The notes under the pieces were generated by a model. That model saw only the letters and a list, made by a program, of their open reading frames with translations. It was not told where the DNA came from and did no database searches. Position numbers and translations under genes: made by a program. From Bigelowiella natans CCMP2755 (Eukaryota > Cercozoa > Chlorarachniophyceae), in NCBI GenBank assembly GCA_000320545.1, contig ADNK01000765.1, positions 1 to 64,000 on the forward strand: a stretch of 64,000 nucleotides of DNA. Reading direction: 5' to 3'. Shown piece after piece: positions 12,320 to 22,838 of the stretch; the first letter of the stretch is position 1; every line of letters begins with the position of its first letter.

Positions 12320-13793
12320 GGAGGTGATAGTGATGGTGATGGTGATGGTAGTGGAATGTTCTCGGATAGACAACAAGTGCATTTTATATTTGTTGTTATT
12401 TTTGGATGCAATAATAAGGCGACCTGCCCACTCCCCGGTGTGCACGAGCAGACCGTTCCTGATGTGGGGTACCAAAAAACCCAAATTTCCGTCGAGTCCC
12501 CTGAGGCAGTATTATTTTCTTCATTTGACCATCGAGTGACTTAGGAGGGGGGGTTAGAGCGGAACAGCTACAGCTTTATATTCACCGAACGAATCTGTTT
12601 ATTGGGTAAGGCCCGAAGTCCTTCACGTCATCTAATGCGGAAAGATCAAAGATATGTGTTCTTGTCGTTACGTCGAATTGATGTCGTTATGAATAGAAGG
12701 CTTTGAGGGAACCTCGGCCAAGAAAACAACACGGCTGATGATGCAAAAGTTCAGGTACCCTCAGGAGTGTTCAGATCGATTTCGGCTAGCCCAGTAGGGG
12801 TATCTCCTGCAATGAGTTATTCGCAAAGTAGAGGTCGTCATCCATCTACAAATAAATTTACTTTTCTGCTTGTGCAGATTGCTACCGTTTCTGGAGAACT
12901 GGTTTGGCGCGTAGCTTTTTCCGTGGAGGCGAACGCGAAACGTGTGCACTGGCTGCAGCACTGATTGGTCGTCCTTGCCGAAGAGGGTCGCGTTCACCTG
13001 TAGCAGGGCGGGCACAAAGGTCCCTGTTAGTGTTGTTTGTCAGGCGGTATATCTTTCGGCTGGACTTACTTCCTTGTCCCGATCCGAGAAAACGTCAATT
13101 GTAATCAAATAGCTATACCCGTCCGGAAGGGACGAAATGTGGCTGAATGAGGGGGTATGAAGAATGATCAGAAACTGGTAGCTAATTATTCTTTTCATCT
13201 TTCCCTTCCTTCTCCCTCCTCCTTCCTCTTCATTCTTCTAGGACAACAACTGTTGCTATCAACCTGTAATTATCTTTAGTGTGTAGGTCGAGGAGCAATT
13301 GAGCTGTGTCGACTCCCACGACTCCGTCGTCGGCGAGCCCGTTTCCAGATTGGAATTCTGATGATCCGATATTGTGCCTCAAATCACAGCGTTCAACATT
13401 TCGAAGTTTCCAACTATGCTAATTCCAAAAGGAGGGTAAAACTCACTGGTTGTAGCCAGCACAGATTCTTTGTCGAAGACTCCAGACGTGAAATTCACAT
13501 CCTATGTATTCACATTATGAGCGGGACAAAAGGGAAGCCTCAGAGTTGCCCAACTTTGTGAACGTGAGGCAGCAGATCCAAGAACAAGGGGAAGGAGTTG
13601 TGATGATTATTGTTTTCGTCAGACATGCCTTGGGAACGTAGGGGGATCTTCGAAGCAGGTTCTGAGCAATAACCACATCGTTTCCTGTATCGTTCTCTCT
13701 TAGTGTTCTTGTGAAGGGAAGTGGCATATCAGTTTCGCCGTTTCTATTTCCATGCGTAGCAGCGATTGGGAACAGGGCGAGCAGAAGCAACAT
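11807..13793 (-). CDS. Secreted peptidoglycan-binding, L,D-transpeptidase (YkuD-like) domain protein
   Basis: Eleven exons give a 284-residue protein with every junction in phase: 13638-13793, 13447-13501, 13264-13357, 13070-13142, 12886-12997, 12759-12806, 12586-12631, 12424-12500, 12207-12243, 12011-12080, 11807-11893. The start at 13793 was chosen because it begins a signal peptide (MLLLLALFPIAATHG). Residues about 35-110 read as a bacterial peptidoglycan-binding repeat (GNDVVIAQNLLRRSP, then FQSGNGLADDGVVG and TAQLLLDLH). The rest is YkuD-like: GDTPTGLAEIDLNTPE, DFGPYPINRFVRG, LLVHTGEWAG with the conserved His, and NSDGCVHGHP with the catalytic Cys. In bacteria these enzymes cross-link murein; the substrate here is unknown. 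It may act on a cell covering, on food bacteria, or have changed role. The C-terminus LPYPYKPQGLISI is well formed, so the gene looks intact. Confidence 0.85.
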
Positions 13794-14082
13794 GGAAGTG
13801 GGGGAGAGAGTCTCCACTGGACGAGCTCTTCCGACTGCAGGCAAAATATTCACGTTAAAATCCAATGAATTTTCTTCTTGCGACATGTAAATTTCCTGTG
13901 ATATGTTAGGTTTTCCCATCCCATTCGGGGTAGGTGACAGACAGATAACTGGGGTTTTGTATACGACAACAAATATTTGTTGTCGCACGATCTAAATCCC
14001 ATTGAAAGGCTGGATAAATCACCAGAGCCATCAGCCATCTGCTATCCGCCATCCTTCCGGCAACACTGTGAGACTAGCAACC

Positions 14083-16086
14083 ATGAGTAGAACGAAGGAG
14101 GGAGTGCAAGAAAGCATCGTGCCTTACTGTCTGGTACTACATGTGCTAATATACCAAGGCGAAATTTTTGCTCGCTTACACGTTTCACCATGCGTGTTCT
14201 TTACTAACACAGTTCTACACCCTCCCCCTCGTGGGCCTGGCCAGTCTTTACGCCTTGGGAATATGGTACGGAGAGATTATTTGTGGTAAAGATTGCGAAT
14301 TTATTGTATGAACCTCAATGGTCAAAAGGTCATACGGTGGAGCAATGTTTGCTTTCGGCTGCATTCCAGTAATGGATCTGCTCGTATCGGTGAGTCGCTC
14401 CTCAGGTTTATACTAGAGCGGTACCCAACATCCTATGTGCTTGTTTCTTTAGGAAGACACCACAAACCCTACAAAAGAACAAAGTTCGCGTTTGGCACGA
14501 GAGTTCAGATTCAAAGTAAGCGAGTACACTCATGTTGTATGCTGGGTCGTGAATAGTTTCCAAATTTTCATATCCCATACTCGCAAGTGTTGTTTTGCGT
14601 ATGTTCGTTGATTTCTTGTTTTCTGCTTTGTTCCAAAGTTGATCCCAGCCTTCTGGGTGCCTACGCAGTTTGCATTGATGGTGTATAGCGGGTTCAAGTT
14701 TTGCACCCCAGGACTGGCCCTGTATGAATACATCGGCATAATTACTTCAATCGGAATTCTTGCCGGCAGCATTGGAATCAACGGTCAGCTCAGCTTAAAC
14801 TTGCAGCATCGGCTACTGCTACTACGAATACATTGTTATTTTACAACGAACACATTGCTTCATTACTTATGACACCGATCTTGCCAAAAAAATTGGCGGT
14901 ACCTTCCTTGCTAAATTTTAAAGTCATTTTCTATGGACAGTCGCCCACGAATTGATCCACAAGCCAAGCTGGTGGGAGAAGTTGCTGGGACGAGCACTTT
15001 TGGCTTCTGTGTGCTACGGTCACTGGGCTGACGAGCATTTATACGGGCACCACAAATTGGTTTCGACCCCCTTTGATCCTGCAACCAGCCGATTCGGTGA
15101 GTGGCGAAGAGGCGGCGAAGATATACGAGAGAGTGGGACGACGACCTGCTTGTGTGTCCTTTGAATTCTTCACAAGTGTTGTAGTACTTCATAAAATGAT
15201 ATGCGAGAGTGCACGATGATTAAACGGAGATGTCTTCAATCATTGGTGGATGATTTGCTTTTTAAATATCGGAACAGGCGAGAGTTTTTACACGTTCTGG
15301 TTTCGCACTGTGTGGGGGACATGGACATCAGCCCTCGACATGGAAAGGAGAAGACTTAGAAATGTGGCATTCCCTGAACGAATTCTTCGAGACAGGGTGT
15401 TCCTATCTTGCCTATCGTCCCTTGCTGTTGCTGCATGCTTCGGGCTTCTCATGGGGCCCTACGGCGTGCTCTTTTTCTTCCTGCAATCACCGGTTGCGTT
15501 CACTATGCTGGAGGCAGTCAACTACATTGAACACTACGGGCTGCAGAGAGAATTGGTTGAAGGAGCTCCTTCGATGAAGGAGCTTGAGAAAAGGAAGAAA
15601 CTGGGCGACTATGGTTACGTGGCCTCCGCCTTTGAGTCCGTGACCCCATTCCACTCATGGAACGCCGGCGAAACAGTCACAAACTACTTTCTGTTGAAAC
15701 TGCAACGTCACAGCGATCACCATGCAAACGGGTATCGACGTTATCAGGTAGGAACAGCAACAACACAAAACTGTGAAGTCAGACCTTGCCAGCGCTGTTA
15801 GTGCGGTGGGAAAGAATTATCTCATGATAATCTGTTTCAGGTGTTACGTTCATTCCTCGCCAGTCCACAGCTTCCAACAGGATACGCAGGGTGTATGGTT
15901 CTTGCCACCATTCCTCCCCTTTGGTTTGCTATTATGAATCCGCGGGTGAAGAAAGTTAAGTCGCAAATCGAGTACATCAAGGGGACAGGGATAAACGTTT
16001 TTTCGGATGAATTTGACGTTTTGGCACGTAAGGAAGGCAGCGTCGAAGCGGCATTACGAAAGATGAACGAGGGAAAGAAAAAATGA
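14083..16086 (+). CDS. AlkB-type alkane / fatty-acyl monooxygenase (integral-membrane di-iron)
   Basis: Eight exons join in phase: 14083-14133, 14213-14265, 14329-14389, 14453-14515, 14639-14783, 14941-15096, 15278-15747, 15841-16086. The ATG at 14083 starts exon 1 (MSRTKEGVQ). All histidine boxes of the AlkB family are present: AHELIHK, DEHLYGHHK, EAVNYIEHYGLQ and LQRHSDHHANGYRRYQ. Together these ligate the di-iron centre that hydroxylates the terminal carbon of alkanes or fatty-acid chains, in the ER or another membrane. Hydrophobic segments (FYTLPLVGLASLYALGIW, GIITSIGILAGSIGI, GCMVLATIPPLWF) match a polytopic membrane protein. Length, about 380 residues, is typical. It is tail-to-tail with the PhyH gene. 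The electron donor is not in this window. Confidence 0.95.
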
Positions 16087-16441
16087 CTCGTCCGATTATT
16101 TTCTCATGTGCAGTGACCTGCACTGCTTCCGGCGACGGTGTTTAATTTGATATACGTATGCCCGTTGCATCTTCATGACCGATGTCAAAAAAAGTATAAA
16201 GATGGCGGTAATAATGCAGATACTTCCTGTATCTATTCGCTTTAGTTAGATCGTATTAGTCGGAACAATAATATGATCATGTCTAACTTATATTATGTAC
16301 GTAGCATAGCATAAAGCTTACACCTGTACATATTGCAGCTGCATGCACGCAGCACGCAGCACGCGTAAAGCGGCTACGTACAATACAGCAGGCCAGCGCA
16401 TGCACACGAGTGTGACAAGCATGACGACTGACTGCTACATG

Positions 16442-16503
16442 TGACGGATGTAATAAAGTGATTAAAGCTTTTCAATGGTTATAGTCATCCTGATTTAGCT
16501 ATA
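16442..16503 (-). repeat. LINE-tail repeat, inverted short copy
   Basis: A short antisense copy of the repeat tail that ends the LINE at 51.4 kb. It carries GACGGATGTAAT, then TTTTCAATGG, then TCATCCTGAT. It lies between the AlkB and PhyH stops. Confidence 0.75.
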
Positions 16504-16583
16504 TATGCAAATATAACTGACGGTTTGCTTACTGGACAGTTGCGTAGTTTGTAATAGAGCGATAGCGTTAGTGGGAAATGTAT

Positions 16584-18103
16584 TTAAACCTTCGAGTGGC
16601 AGCATGCTATTGCAAACGAAAGAGGAGTATTGTCTTTGGAACCAACAAGGAAGGGCTCTGGGGTGTATTGCGCATACGCAACCCTTCGTTCGCGCAAGCT
16701 TCGATTTGGCCCACTGTGCCAAATGAAGAATGTTTAGTGGACGAGGAATGACTATGATACTGAAGATAGAGAACAGTACCTACTATGGATTCTGGAAGAA
16801 TGAAATAATACGCAATCTCCTGCCTCGCACTCTATCCGAATGTTTCTACGAGAGAAAAAAGGAAGTAAAGGCGCTAGTTCTCAAGAAACAGGCTTAAACG
16901 ATTACTTTGACTCCTCCAAATCCTCAGATCCGAACACTAATGTGCCATTTGACTCTTCCATTCGATCAAGAGCACACCAGACTGTGCATATGATGGAAAA
17001 GGATGAAAGAATGACATCTTGCACAATCTGCCGATTCGCACGCGTAAAATATGTTACCGGAAATATACTGCATGGTGTTAGCTTTAAACCATATTCCAAG
17101 TTGTTCTTCAGCATCCTTGTGCCAGGCTACATTACATTTTAAGGTTTGTGCGCATTTCGAATCCAATAAATTTTTCATTGATACCAAACGAGAGAGCAGA
17201 ATTTGCCGGCTTCACAATGTAGTTTTCGTTGAAAAGGTATGCCCTGTTGCTTTGCATCAACTAAGAAAAATTGAGTATAATTTCTCATTCAGCTATTTTG
17301 CGAAAGATAAATCTAACCTGAGAACACAGTGCGGGGAATATTCGGAGAATAACCTCCGGGGCAGATCCTGGATGCAGCTTGCAGCTATCTGCAAGTGAAC
17401 TGCTAGTACTAATAAGGTTGTTGGCGGCGATTGTTAATCTTGCACGTTTTCGTTTTCGAATGTCTTCGTCCTCATGGGAGCTAGACACCTCCTTTTCTTC
17501 TCCATCCTTCGTCTCTATTTCCCTGCTTGCCGCGCCTCCTTTCATCATGGAATCAAAGGACTGTGTTCTCAAAGCGAGATAAGATTTTACTGATGTACGT
17601 TCAGGCGATGATTCCGGGATGGTTGAATTGACGAATGGGTCCTAATCGACAACCTTGTCAGCCATAATGTTATGTAGAGTAAGAAGTGTCACTAACTCGG
17701 CAACATACCAGTGTGCATGATTCTTCCTCACAAGACCGATTTTCTCGCTTGTACTTCATCTTTAGGCGCAGATAGAATTACACTTGTGAGCAAGCTCCAG
17801 GATTAAAATTTTACCTTGAGGATCTCAATCTCGCGTTGCATCGACCGTATGTGGCGTTCAGAAAGCGCCCCACGCACTAAGACGAATCTATAAACAATTT
17901 TCTCTCTAACAGAGTTCAATGTTACATATTTGATGTTGCAGATACCCGTTTTCCTTGTAAAACTTAATCTCTTCTTGTGTAAGCTGTCTGGGTGGTTGGC
18001 TCGGGGAACTGTCTGATGTAGCCAATAATTTCCTCTTCTCCCCCTTAGTTTTCCTTTTATCCTTATCCTTCATCGACACGATATTGTTTTTACCCGAATC
18101 CAT
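16584..18103 (-). CDS. Phytanoyl-CoA dioxygenase (PhyH) family 2-oxoglutarate/Fe(II) oxygenase
   Basis: Nine exons join in phase to 340 residues: 17946-18103, 17815-17887, 17709-17759, 17318-17641, 17185-17260, 17058-17126, 16906-16981, 16780-16845, 16584-16713. The N-terminal basic stretch is followed by the family opening EIKFYKENG/FVLVRGALSERHI. The core reads YLFNENYIVKPANSALSF, then AWHKDA with the metal-binding His-x-Asp, then VWCALDRMEESNGTL. The distal part is CEAGDCVLFHSSRIHSSG, whose later His should be the third iron ligand, then GPNRSLRERRVAYAQY, whose Arg would bind 2-oxoglutarate. Family members hydroxylate phytanoyl-CoA, other acyl chains or small metabolites, so the substrate is open. 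The usual WHGSG at the distal His is here IHSSG. It lies tail-to-tail with AlkB, which fits lipid-chain oxidation but does not prove it. Confidence 0.9.
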
Positions 18104-18552
18104 TGTTGGTATATTCTTGGCGCGTCCGTGTTCTGGCGATGGGAGCAGCGACGGCGACTACGACTACGACGACAACGAGACTACGACGATGAGACACAGT
18201 GAATATGCTGCGGGCGCTATTTTGATTGACACAGTTGCATTATGCAAAGAATTCTGTTTCCGACGCAATCGAGCACGAAAATACTCGATCGGCAAAGAAA
18301 CACGCAATACGAGAGGGAGCGAGAGGGGTCTTGGCCCTGCAGCTCGTACGAAATTTTGCTGCCGGAAGAGGTCGATCGCCCAACATAAAAACGAAATACG
18401 ATTTTAGTCTGACGACAATGACTATTCTATGTCGTCGGCTAATATAGGGGGTTCTGTGTGTGTGTGCTCGGCATGCGAATAATTTCCCTAAAACTTTTGA
18501 CTGAACTTCTGGGCCACTACAACAGTCACAACAGTTTCCAGCGTTTCGGCCC

Positions 18553-19008
18553 ATGGCGGATGTGCGCTGCGGGGTTGATGATGGTGTGACGACGACGATT
18601 GAAAGCCGTCATCACGCAATCCAGTTTTCACCAAACAGAGAAGAAGGAGATTCTCGACCTAGCAGCCATGGCACAGATCGGAGTATCAGTAGAACACGCC
18701 GAAGATTGCTTGTCGCGCAGCCAGTTTTACGCTACCGAGCTTTACAAGGACTAGTGGAAACAATGCAACCGGCCCTGGGTCAAACCTTTTCCGAGGCGGC
18801 TTCATTTACGGGGTTGTTAAATCGGCGCGTCTGTGGTTCCCTTGCAATACCGTACGGAATTCAACAGCGGTGCAGTATTGAAAACTCGCTACCAAGATTA
18901 GATACCCTGCCTTCAAAAAGTACGAATATGATGTTGGAGCCCGGCTTTTTGGCAGGTCTAATGCTGATGCTTCTACTTCTGATCCTCATCATTCTCTGGT
19001 ATCGCTAA
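18553..19008 (+). CDS. Putative protein with one C-terminal membrane helix
   Basis: An open frame of 151 residues starts with MADVRCG. It ends in a strongly hydrophobic stretch (GLMLMLLLLILIILWYR) just before the stop, as in a type I membrane or tail-anchored protein. The phrase STNMMLEPGFLAGLM before it faintly recalls the C-terminus of V-ATPase accessory subunit S1-like proteins; that is only an impression. A second frame over 18600-18750 also looks protein-like (ILDLAAMAQIGVSVEHAEDC), so the true model may be spliced. It starts about 450 bases from the divergent PhyH start, so the two may share a promoter region. Confidence 0.35.
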   Translation: MADVRCGVDDGVTTTIESRHHAIQFSPNREEGDSRPSSHGTDRSISRTRRRLLVAQPVLRYRALQGLVETMQPALGQTFSEAASFTGLLNRRVCGSLAIPYGIQQRCSIENSLPRLDTLPSKSTNMMLEPGFLAGLMLMLLLLILIILWYR

Positions 19009-19657
19009 CACTTTATGCATTGTGCAAGTCATGAAGAAACCAATGCAAATATGGTTTAATGATGCCTTCGGATACATATCGAGATAGATACTATAAGAAA
19101 TCTTTATTCAGTTTTAATGGTCAATCTGGGACACTCATCCAGTGAATTTGGTTTTCTAATTCAGGAACACATAACAACAGTCCTGAGAATCATATTTTAA
19201 TGTTGCGCAGTAGTCTAAGCAAATTACTCATGAACATTGTATTCTTACATGCTATGCGAAATGTTTATCTCCTCATCATCAGTGAGCTGTATGAATTTAC
19301 CGGAACATAGTTTCTCGATGAATACATGCTTATGTAGTATAGCTTTTGAGCTCTGTTGGTGTCATTGAAATGAAGATAGGCATGGCTTATATACTCATGT
19401 CTTAGGTACTCATGTATGTAGACAGATCATGTTGCGATGCAGTAAAGGGAGCATGCCACACGTAGGCAAGCGCGCTGTACGCACGACTACCAAAGCAAAG
19501 ATTTACCAAATTATAGTTGCAGCCGCAATATGCGTACATGCAGCACGCTCAAGTAAACCCGAAGTATTATCCAAGCCTATGCCTCGCATCGGCTGCATAT
19601 TTTTAACGTAATAAACATTGCGTGTGCCTCTTTGCGTCTTATGTCTCGAAAGCCAGA

Positions 19658-19660
<3 letters not shown>

Positions 19661-19700
<40 letters not shown>
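19661..19700. repeat. (AT)n tract abutting an inverted LINE tail
   Basis: Twenty AT units end exactly where the antisense LINE-tail copy begins (GAGACGGATG at 19701). Confidence 0.95.
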
Positions 19701-19704
<4 letters not shown>

Positions 19705-19746
19705 CGGATGTAATGAAATGTTTAAATTGTTTCAATGGTCATCCTT
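19701..19746 (-). repeat. LINE-tail repeat, inverted short copy
   Basis: GAGACGGATGTAATG, an A/T-rich stretch, then TTTCAATGGTCATCCTTA. This is the complement of the tail ending the LINE copies at 20.3 and 51.4 kb. Confidence 0.8.
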
Positions 19747-19797
19747 ATATATATATGTATGTATATATATTAAATTATCTCTCTGAACTAATTACAT

Positions 19798-19910
19798 AGA
19801 TACTGTAAAATCACGAAAAGATGTATGGCATGATATTGTGTGTCGGTTCCATAGATACTGTAAAATCACGAAAAGATGTGTGGCATGATAATATTGTGTG
19901 TCGGTTCCAT
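19798..19910. repeat. Tandem duplication, two units of about 55 bases
   Basis: The block GATACTGTAAAATCACG ... TGTGTCGGTTCCAT occurs twice in direct tandem. The second unit differs by a few bases (TGTGTGG for TGTATGG, and an extra ATA). Confidence 0.85.
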
Positions 19911-19995
19911 AATGTACTCTTCGAAAAGATGTAACCATTAAGATGTACTAAGCTATTATTCTTCGTAAGTATTGTATTAGCTTCTTTTAAATAGA

Positions 19996-19998
<3 letters not shown>

Positions 19999-20028
<30 letters not shown>
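19999..20028. repeat. (AT)n tract upstream of a LINE fragment
   Basis: About fourteen TA units directly precede the truncated LINE 3' end at 20045. Confidence 0.95.
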
Positions 20029-20032
<4 letters not shown>

Positions 20033-20044
20033 CACATGCAAAAC

Positions 20045-20352
20045 ATTGCAAGACATGGACCACATTCTGCAATGCAGGAAATACGGACCACAGAGACTCA
20101 GAATCAACAAACAACTGACGGCGATCATGGATCGCAATGATGAGACCACGCGCCTCACAACCGCACGAAAAACAAGTGGAGAAGCTGCGCGCAAAGCGCG
20201 ACATGCTAGACCAAATCATGATGCATTTTCATGCATGCGCCATGTGACCAAGGAAACAAACAGATGCAATTTAAGCGCTGTAGCCGCTGCATTGCACAGC
20301 TACATTAGGATGACCATTGAAAAATTTAAACATTTCATTACATCCGTCTCAT
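20045..20352 (+). mobile_element. Truncated 3' end of a non-LTR retrotransposon (LINE)
   Basis: A 5'-truncated copy whose frame matches the C-terminus of the LINE at 49.4-51.4 kb: MDHILQCRKYG, DRNDETTRLT, CMRHVTKETNR, then AVAAALHSYIRMTIEK. It ends with the common tail CATTACATCCGTCTCA. Divergence from the 51 kb copy is moderate, so it is another subfamily member. Confidence 0.85.
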
Positions 20353-20370
20353 ATGTGCATGTGTAAAAAG

Positions 20371-20552
20371 ATTCACGAACTGTTGCGCGCAGCGCGCGAC
20401 AACATCGATCGCACGAGGACGCTTTCAAATGCATGAAGCACGTGGTGGCAGAAACCAACAGACACAATGTCAGCGCTGTAGCCGCTGCATTGCACAGCTA
20501 CATCAGGATGACCATTGAAAAAATTTAATTGTTCATTACATCCGTCTCACAT
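20371..20552 (+). mobile_element. Second truncated LINE 3' end
   Basis: Nearly identical to 51248-51422 of the LINE copy: CTTTCAAATGCATGAAGCA, GTGGTGGCAGAAACCAACAG, GCATTGCACAGCTACATCAG. It ends with CATTACATCCGTCTCA. A 5'-truncated insertion next to the previous fragment. Confidence 0.9.
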
Positions 20553-20568
20553 GCACACACACATCTAG

Positions 20569-21342
20569 ATGTGTGTGATGAGACGCCAGGGAAACTCAGT
20601 ATTAGAGCGGAAGCATCGACCTATTAATAATGGGATTATGGCGATGCTCCTGCAAAATGTTGAGGATCGGCACAACTGGCATAAATATTTGGAGATGATA
20701 ACATTTAGTGTGAATACCACAATCGATAAGTGTGGTTATTCCCCGGCTCACCTCATGTTCGGATATCAGCCAAAGTTCGTGGCTGATATGGAGAGCAAGT
20801 CGGTGGCGGCTCCAGGGACCGGGGACCTCGATAAGAGGATCCAAGATCTGGAAAAGATGCGGCTGTTGTATGCTACTATGAAAGAGGATTATAAATTAGT
20901 GAAAAATTTCACGAGGAACGAGAAGCTTAATACTCAAGACGAATATAAAGTAGGGGATATGGTGTGGCTTTTCCGCAAGGAAAATCGTAAAGAAAATGCT
21001 GTTACGAAAAAATATGAAATTAAAAAGACTGGCCCTGTGACTATCGTGGCCAGGAGTAGCAGATCCCATACCTATCAAATTATTGACCCGAAAACGGGGT
21101 ATAATAATAATGTACACGCGAAACATCTTTCGCCTTATGGTACATTTACCCCGTTACCAGAAGTGCGCCCGGTAGCTCCAGATGTAGAGGAGAAATTTGC
21201 TGCCGACGAGAATGAGGCTTCGGATGGTTCCTCAGACTCGTCGGATTCCCAGGGGCCTTCTGGTAACCGAATTTCGCGGGATAACATCGTCCGGGGTAAA
21301 CGTAATAGGAGACCGGCGGATATAGGTCCGTATATTTCGTAG
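20569..21342 (+). mobile_element. Ty3/gypsy-type integrase C-terminal fragment
   Basis: A 257-residue open frame. It begins in the integrase catalytic core at the position of the last acidic residue (GNSVLERKHRPINNG), followed by FSVNTTIDKCGYSPAHLMFG. An integrase C-terminal barrel follows (YKVGDMVWLFRKEN, KKTGPVTIVARSS, VHAKHLSPYG), then an acidic Ser-rich tail. Gag, protease, RT and RNase H are absent. The element is therefore 5'-truncated, joined directly to the LINE tail ending at 20552. A polypurine tract and probable LTR lie downstream. Confidence 0.85.
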
Positions 21343-21496
21343 ATTTTGTATTTTCGCAAATATATGCTACTGTATAAATAAATTGGTGGCGGTGCAGTTG
21401 GTGCAAAATTTTTCTTTTCTTCCCTTTTCTTCTAATTTTCTTCTAGCACGCGTGATCCTACTCATATGTTGTTATTATTGAGTTAGGGGTGCAAAA

Positions 21497-22140
21497 ATTG
21501 GGGGGGGGGGGTAGTGTGGTCAGTTTGCGACCACCAAATGCATGTAAGCGCGCATGTACATGCATAGCATAAATGGTAGTGCATGCTGTGCTTTATTATA
21601 TCTTACATTTGCATGTGAGCATGTTTATATAGGTTCAGGCTATCGTTCCTGTGCCTTAATTAGTCATATAGGGGCATGTAACGTGAGTTACATGCCCGGA
21701 AATACAGTTATAGGAGGGGGCACGTGCAACTGGGAACATCCTTCTCGGTTGTTTCCCCAACCGTGGATGTTCCTAGGAGCACCCTCGGTATTTTACTTAC
21801 GACATGGAGTCGGCCTACGTATTGTAATATTATAGGGGAAAATGGCCTACATTTTCCCTAATATTTTGGGCAACTGCTGCTGCGTAGCATGTTGCTGCTG
21901 GGGACGCTGTGTGCCCAGCACATGATGTGTATTGGCGCGCAACGCGCTAGTTTAGCACACTCTAAAAGACCCGCAAGCAAGCGGTAAGCTTTCTCCTTTG
22001 GTAGTTTGCTCATGCATGCTCATGTCATGTTATCTATTCAACAGGGTTTTAGTTTTGTGGATTTAAAGCATTGTAAAAGCATACATTGCACAGTTGTGTT
22101 GTTAGCGCTGCGCAATACAACTACAGTCATCATCTAGTCT
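21497..22140 (+). repeat. Polypurine tract and probable 3' LTR of the gypsy-like fragment
   Basis: AAAAATT followed by a run of G (to about 21511) looks like the plus-strand primer. TGTGGTCAGTTTGCGACC then starts at 21515, with the TG expected at an LTR border. A TATA-like GTTTATATAGG lies near 21623. No coding frame follows. The 3' border could not be fixed because the second LTR is missing, so the end given is approximate. Confidence 0.5.
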
Positions 22141-22189
22141 AGGCAATTGCCAAATAGTGCAAGAGCCCTAACAGCAACAGCAATAAACA

Positions 22190-22285
22190 TTGTTAATAGC
22201 GCTATAGCCGCTGCATTACGCAGCTACATATAAGGATGACAACATTGAACAAATTCAATCGATTCATTACGTCAGTCTTACAAGC
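22190..22285 (+). repeat. Diverged LINE-tail repeat
   Basis: AGCGCTATAGCCGCTGCATT, then AGCTACATATAAGGATGAC, ending CATTACGTCAGTCTTAC. A degraded member of the tail family. Confidence 0.65.
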
Positions 22286-22838
22286 GATGTGGACGTGTAC
22301 CTGCTACGCAGCATGGCTAGATGGGCGTGCGTGATTGGAACGAGCATGCATGTTGAAAAGTCGACGCAAGACAGGAGCAAGTGTACTGTGAGCGATGCAA
22401 AGTAATGTGTGCATGTCATTCCCGTACAATTTAGCTTTACACGTATACATGATACCATAATTCACAATTTCACATTAATGTATCCTCGTTATTCTTTGTT
22501 AAACGGACTTACATCTGTAACGCATAGAGCACAATCAAGATGGCTAGTCCAAGCAAGTTGGCAAGTTGCACATATATGTCCAGTGGTTCTACTTATTTTC
22601 ATTTAAATAGAAACAGAATGTGTTGCAATATAAAATAACAGATATAACTGCTGGCCAGGTCTAAATGGAGATGGCAGGTGGTTGAGTAAACACTTCATTG
22701 TATTAATACTTTGACGCTTCACTCCAAAATAAAGTTATACCAAAGAAGATGGTCGTTAGTATTGTTATGATGATGGGGCCATGGTCTAACGGAAAAGTGA
22801 AAGGTTGACCAGATTTTACATCGGATTGTGGACACCAG

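Noticed and set aside
17051-17398. Plus-strand frame of 115 codons
   Set aside because: It is antisense to PhyH exons that join in phase with clear domain motifs.
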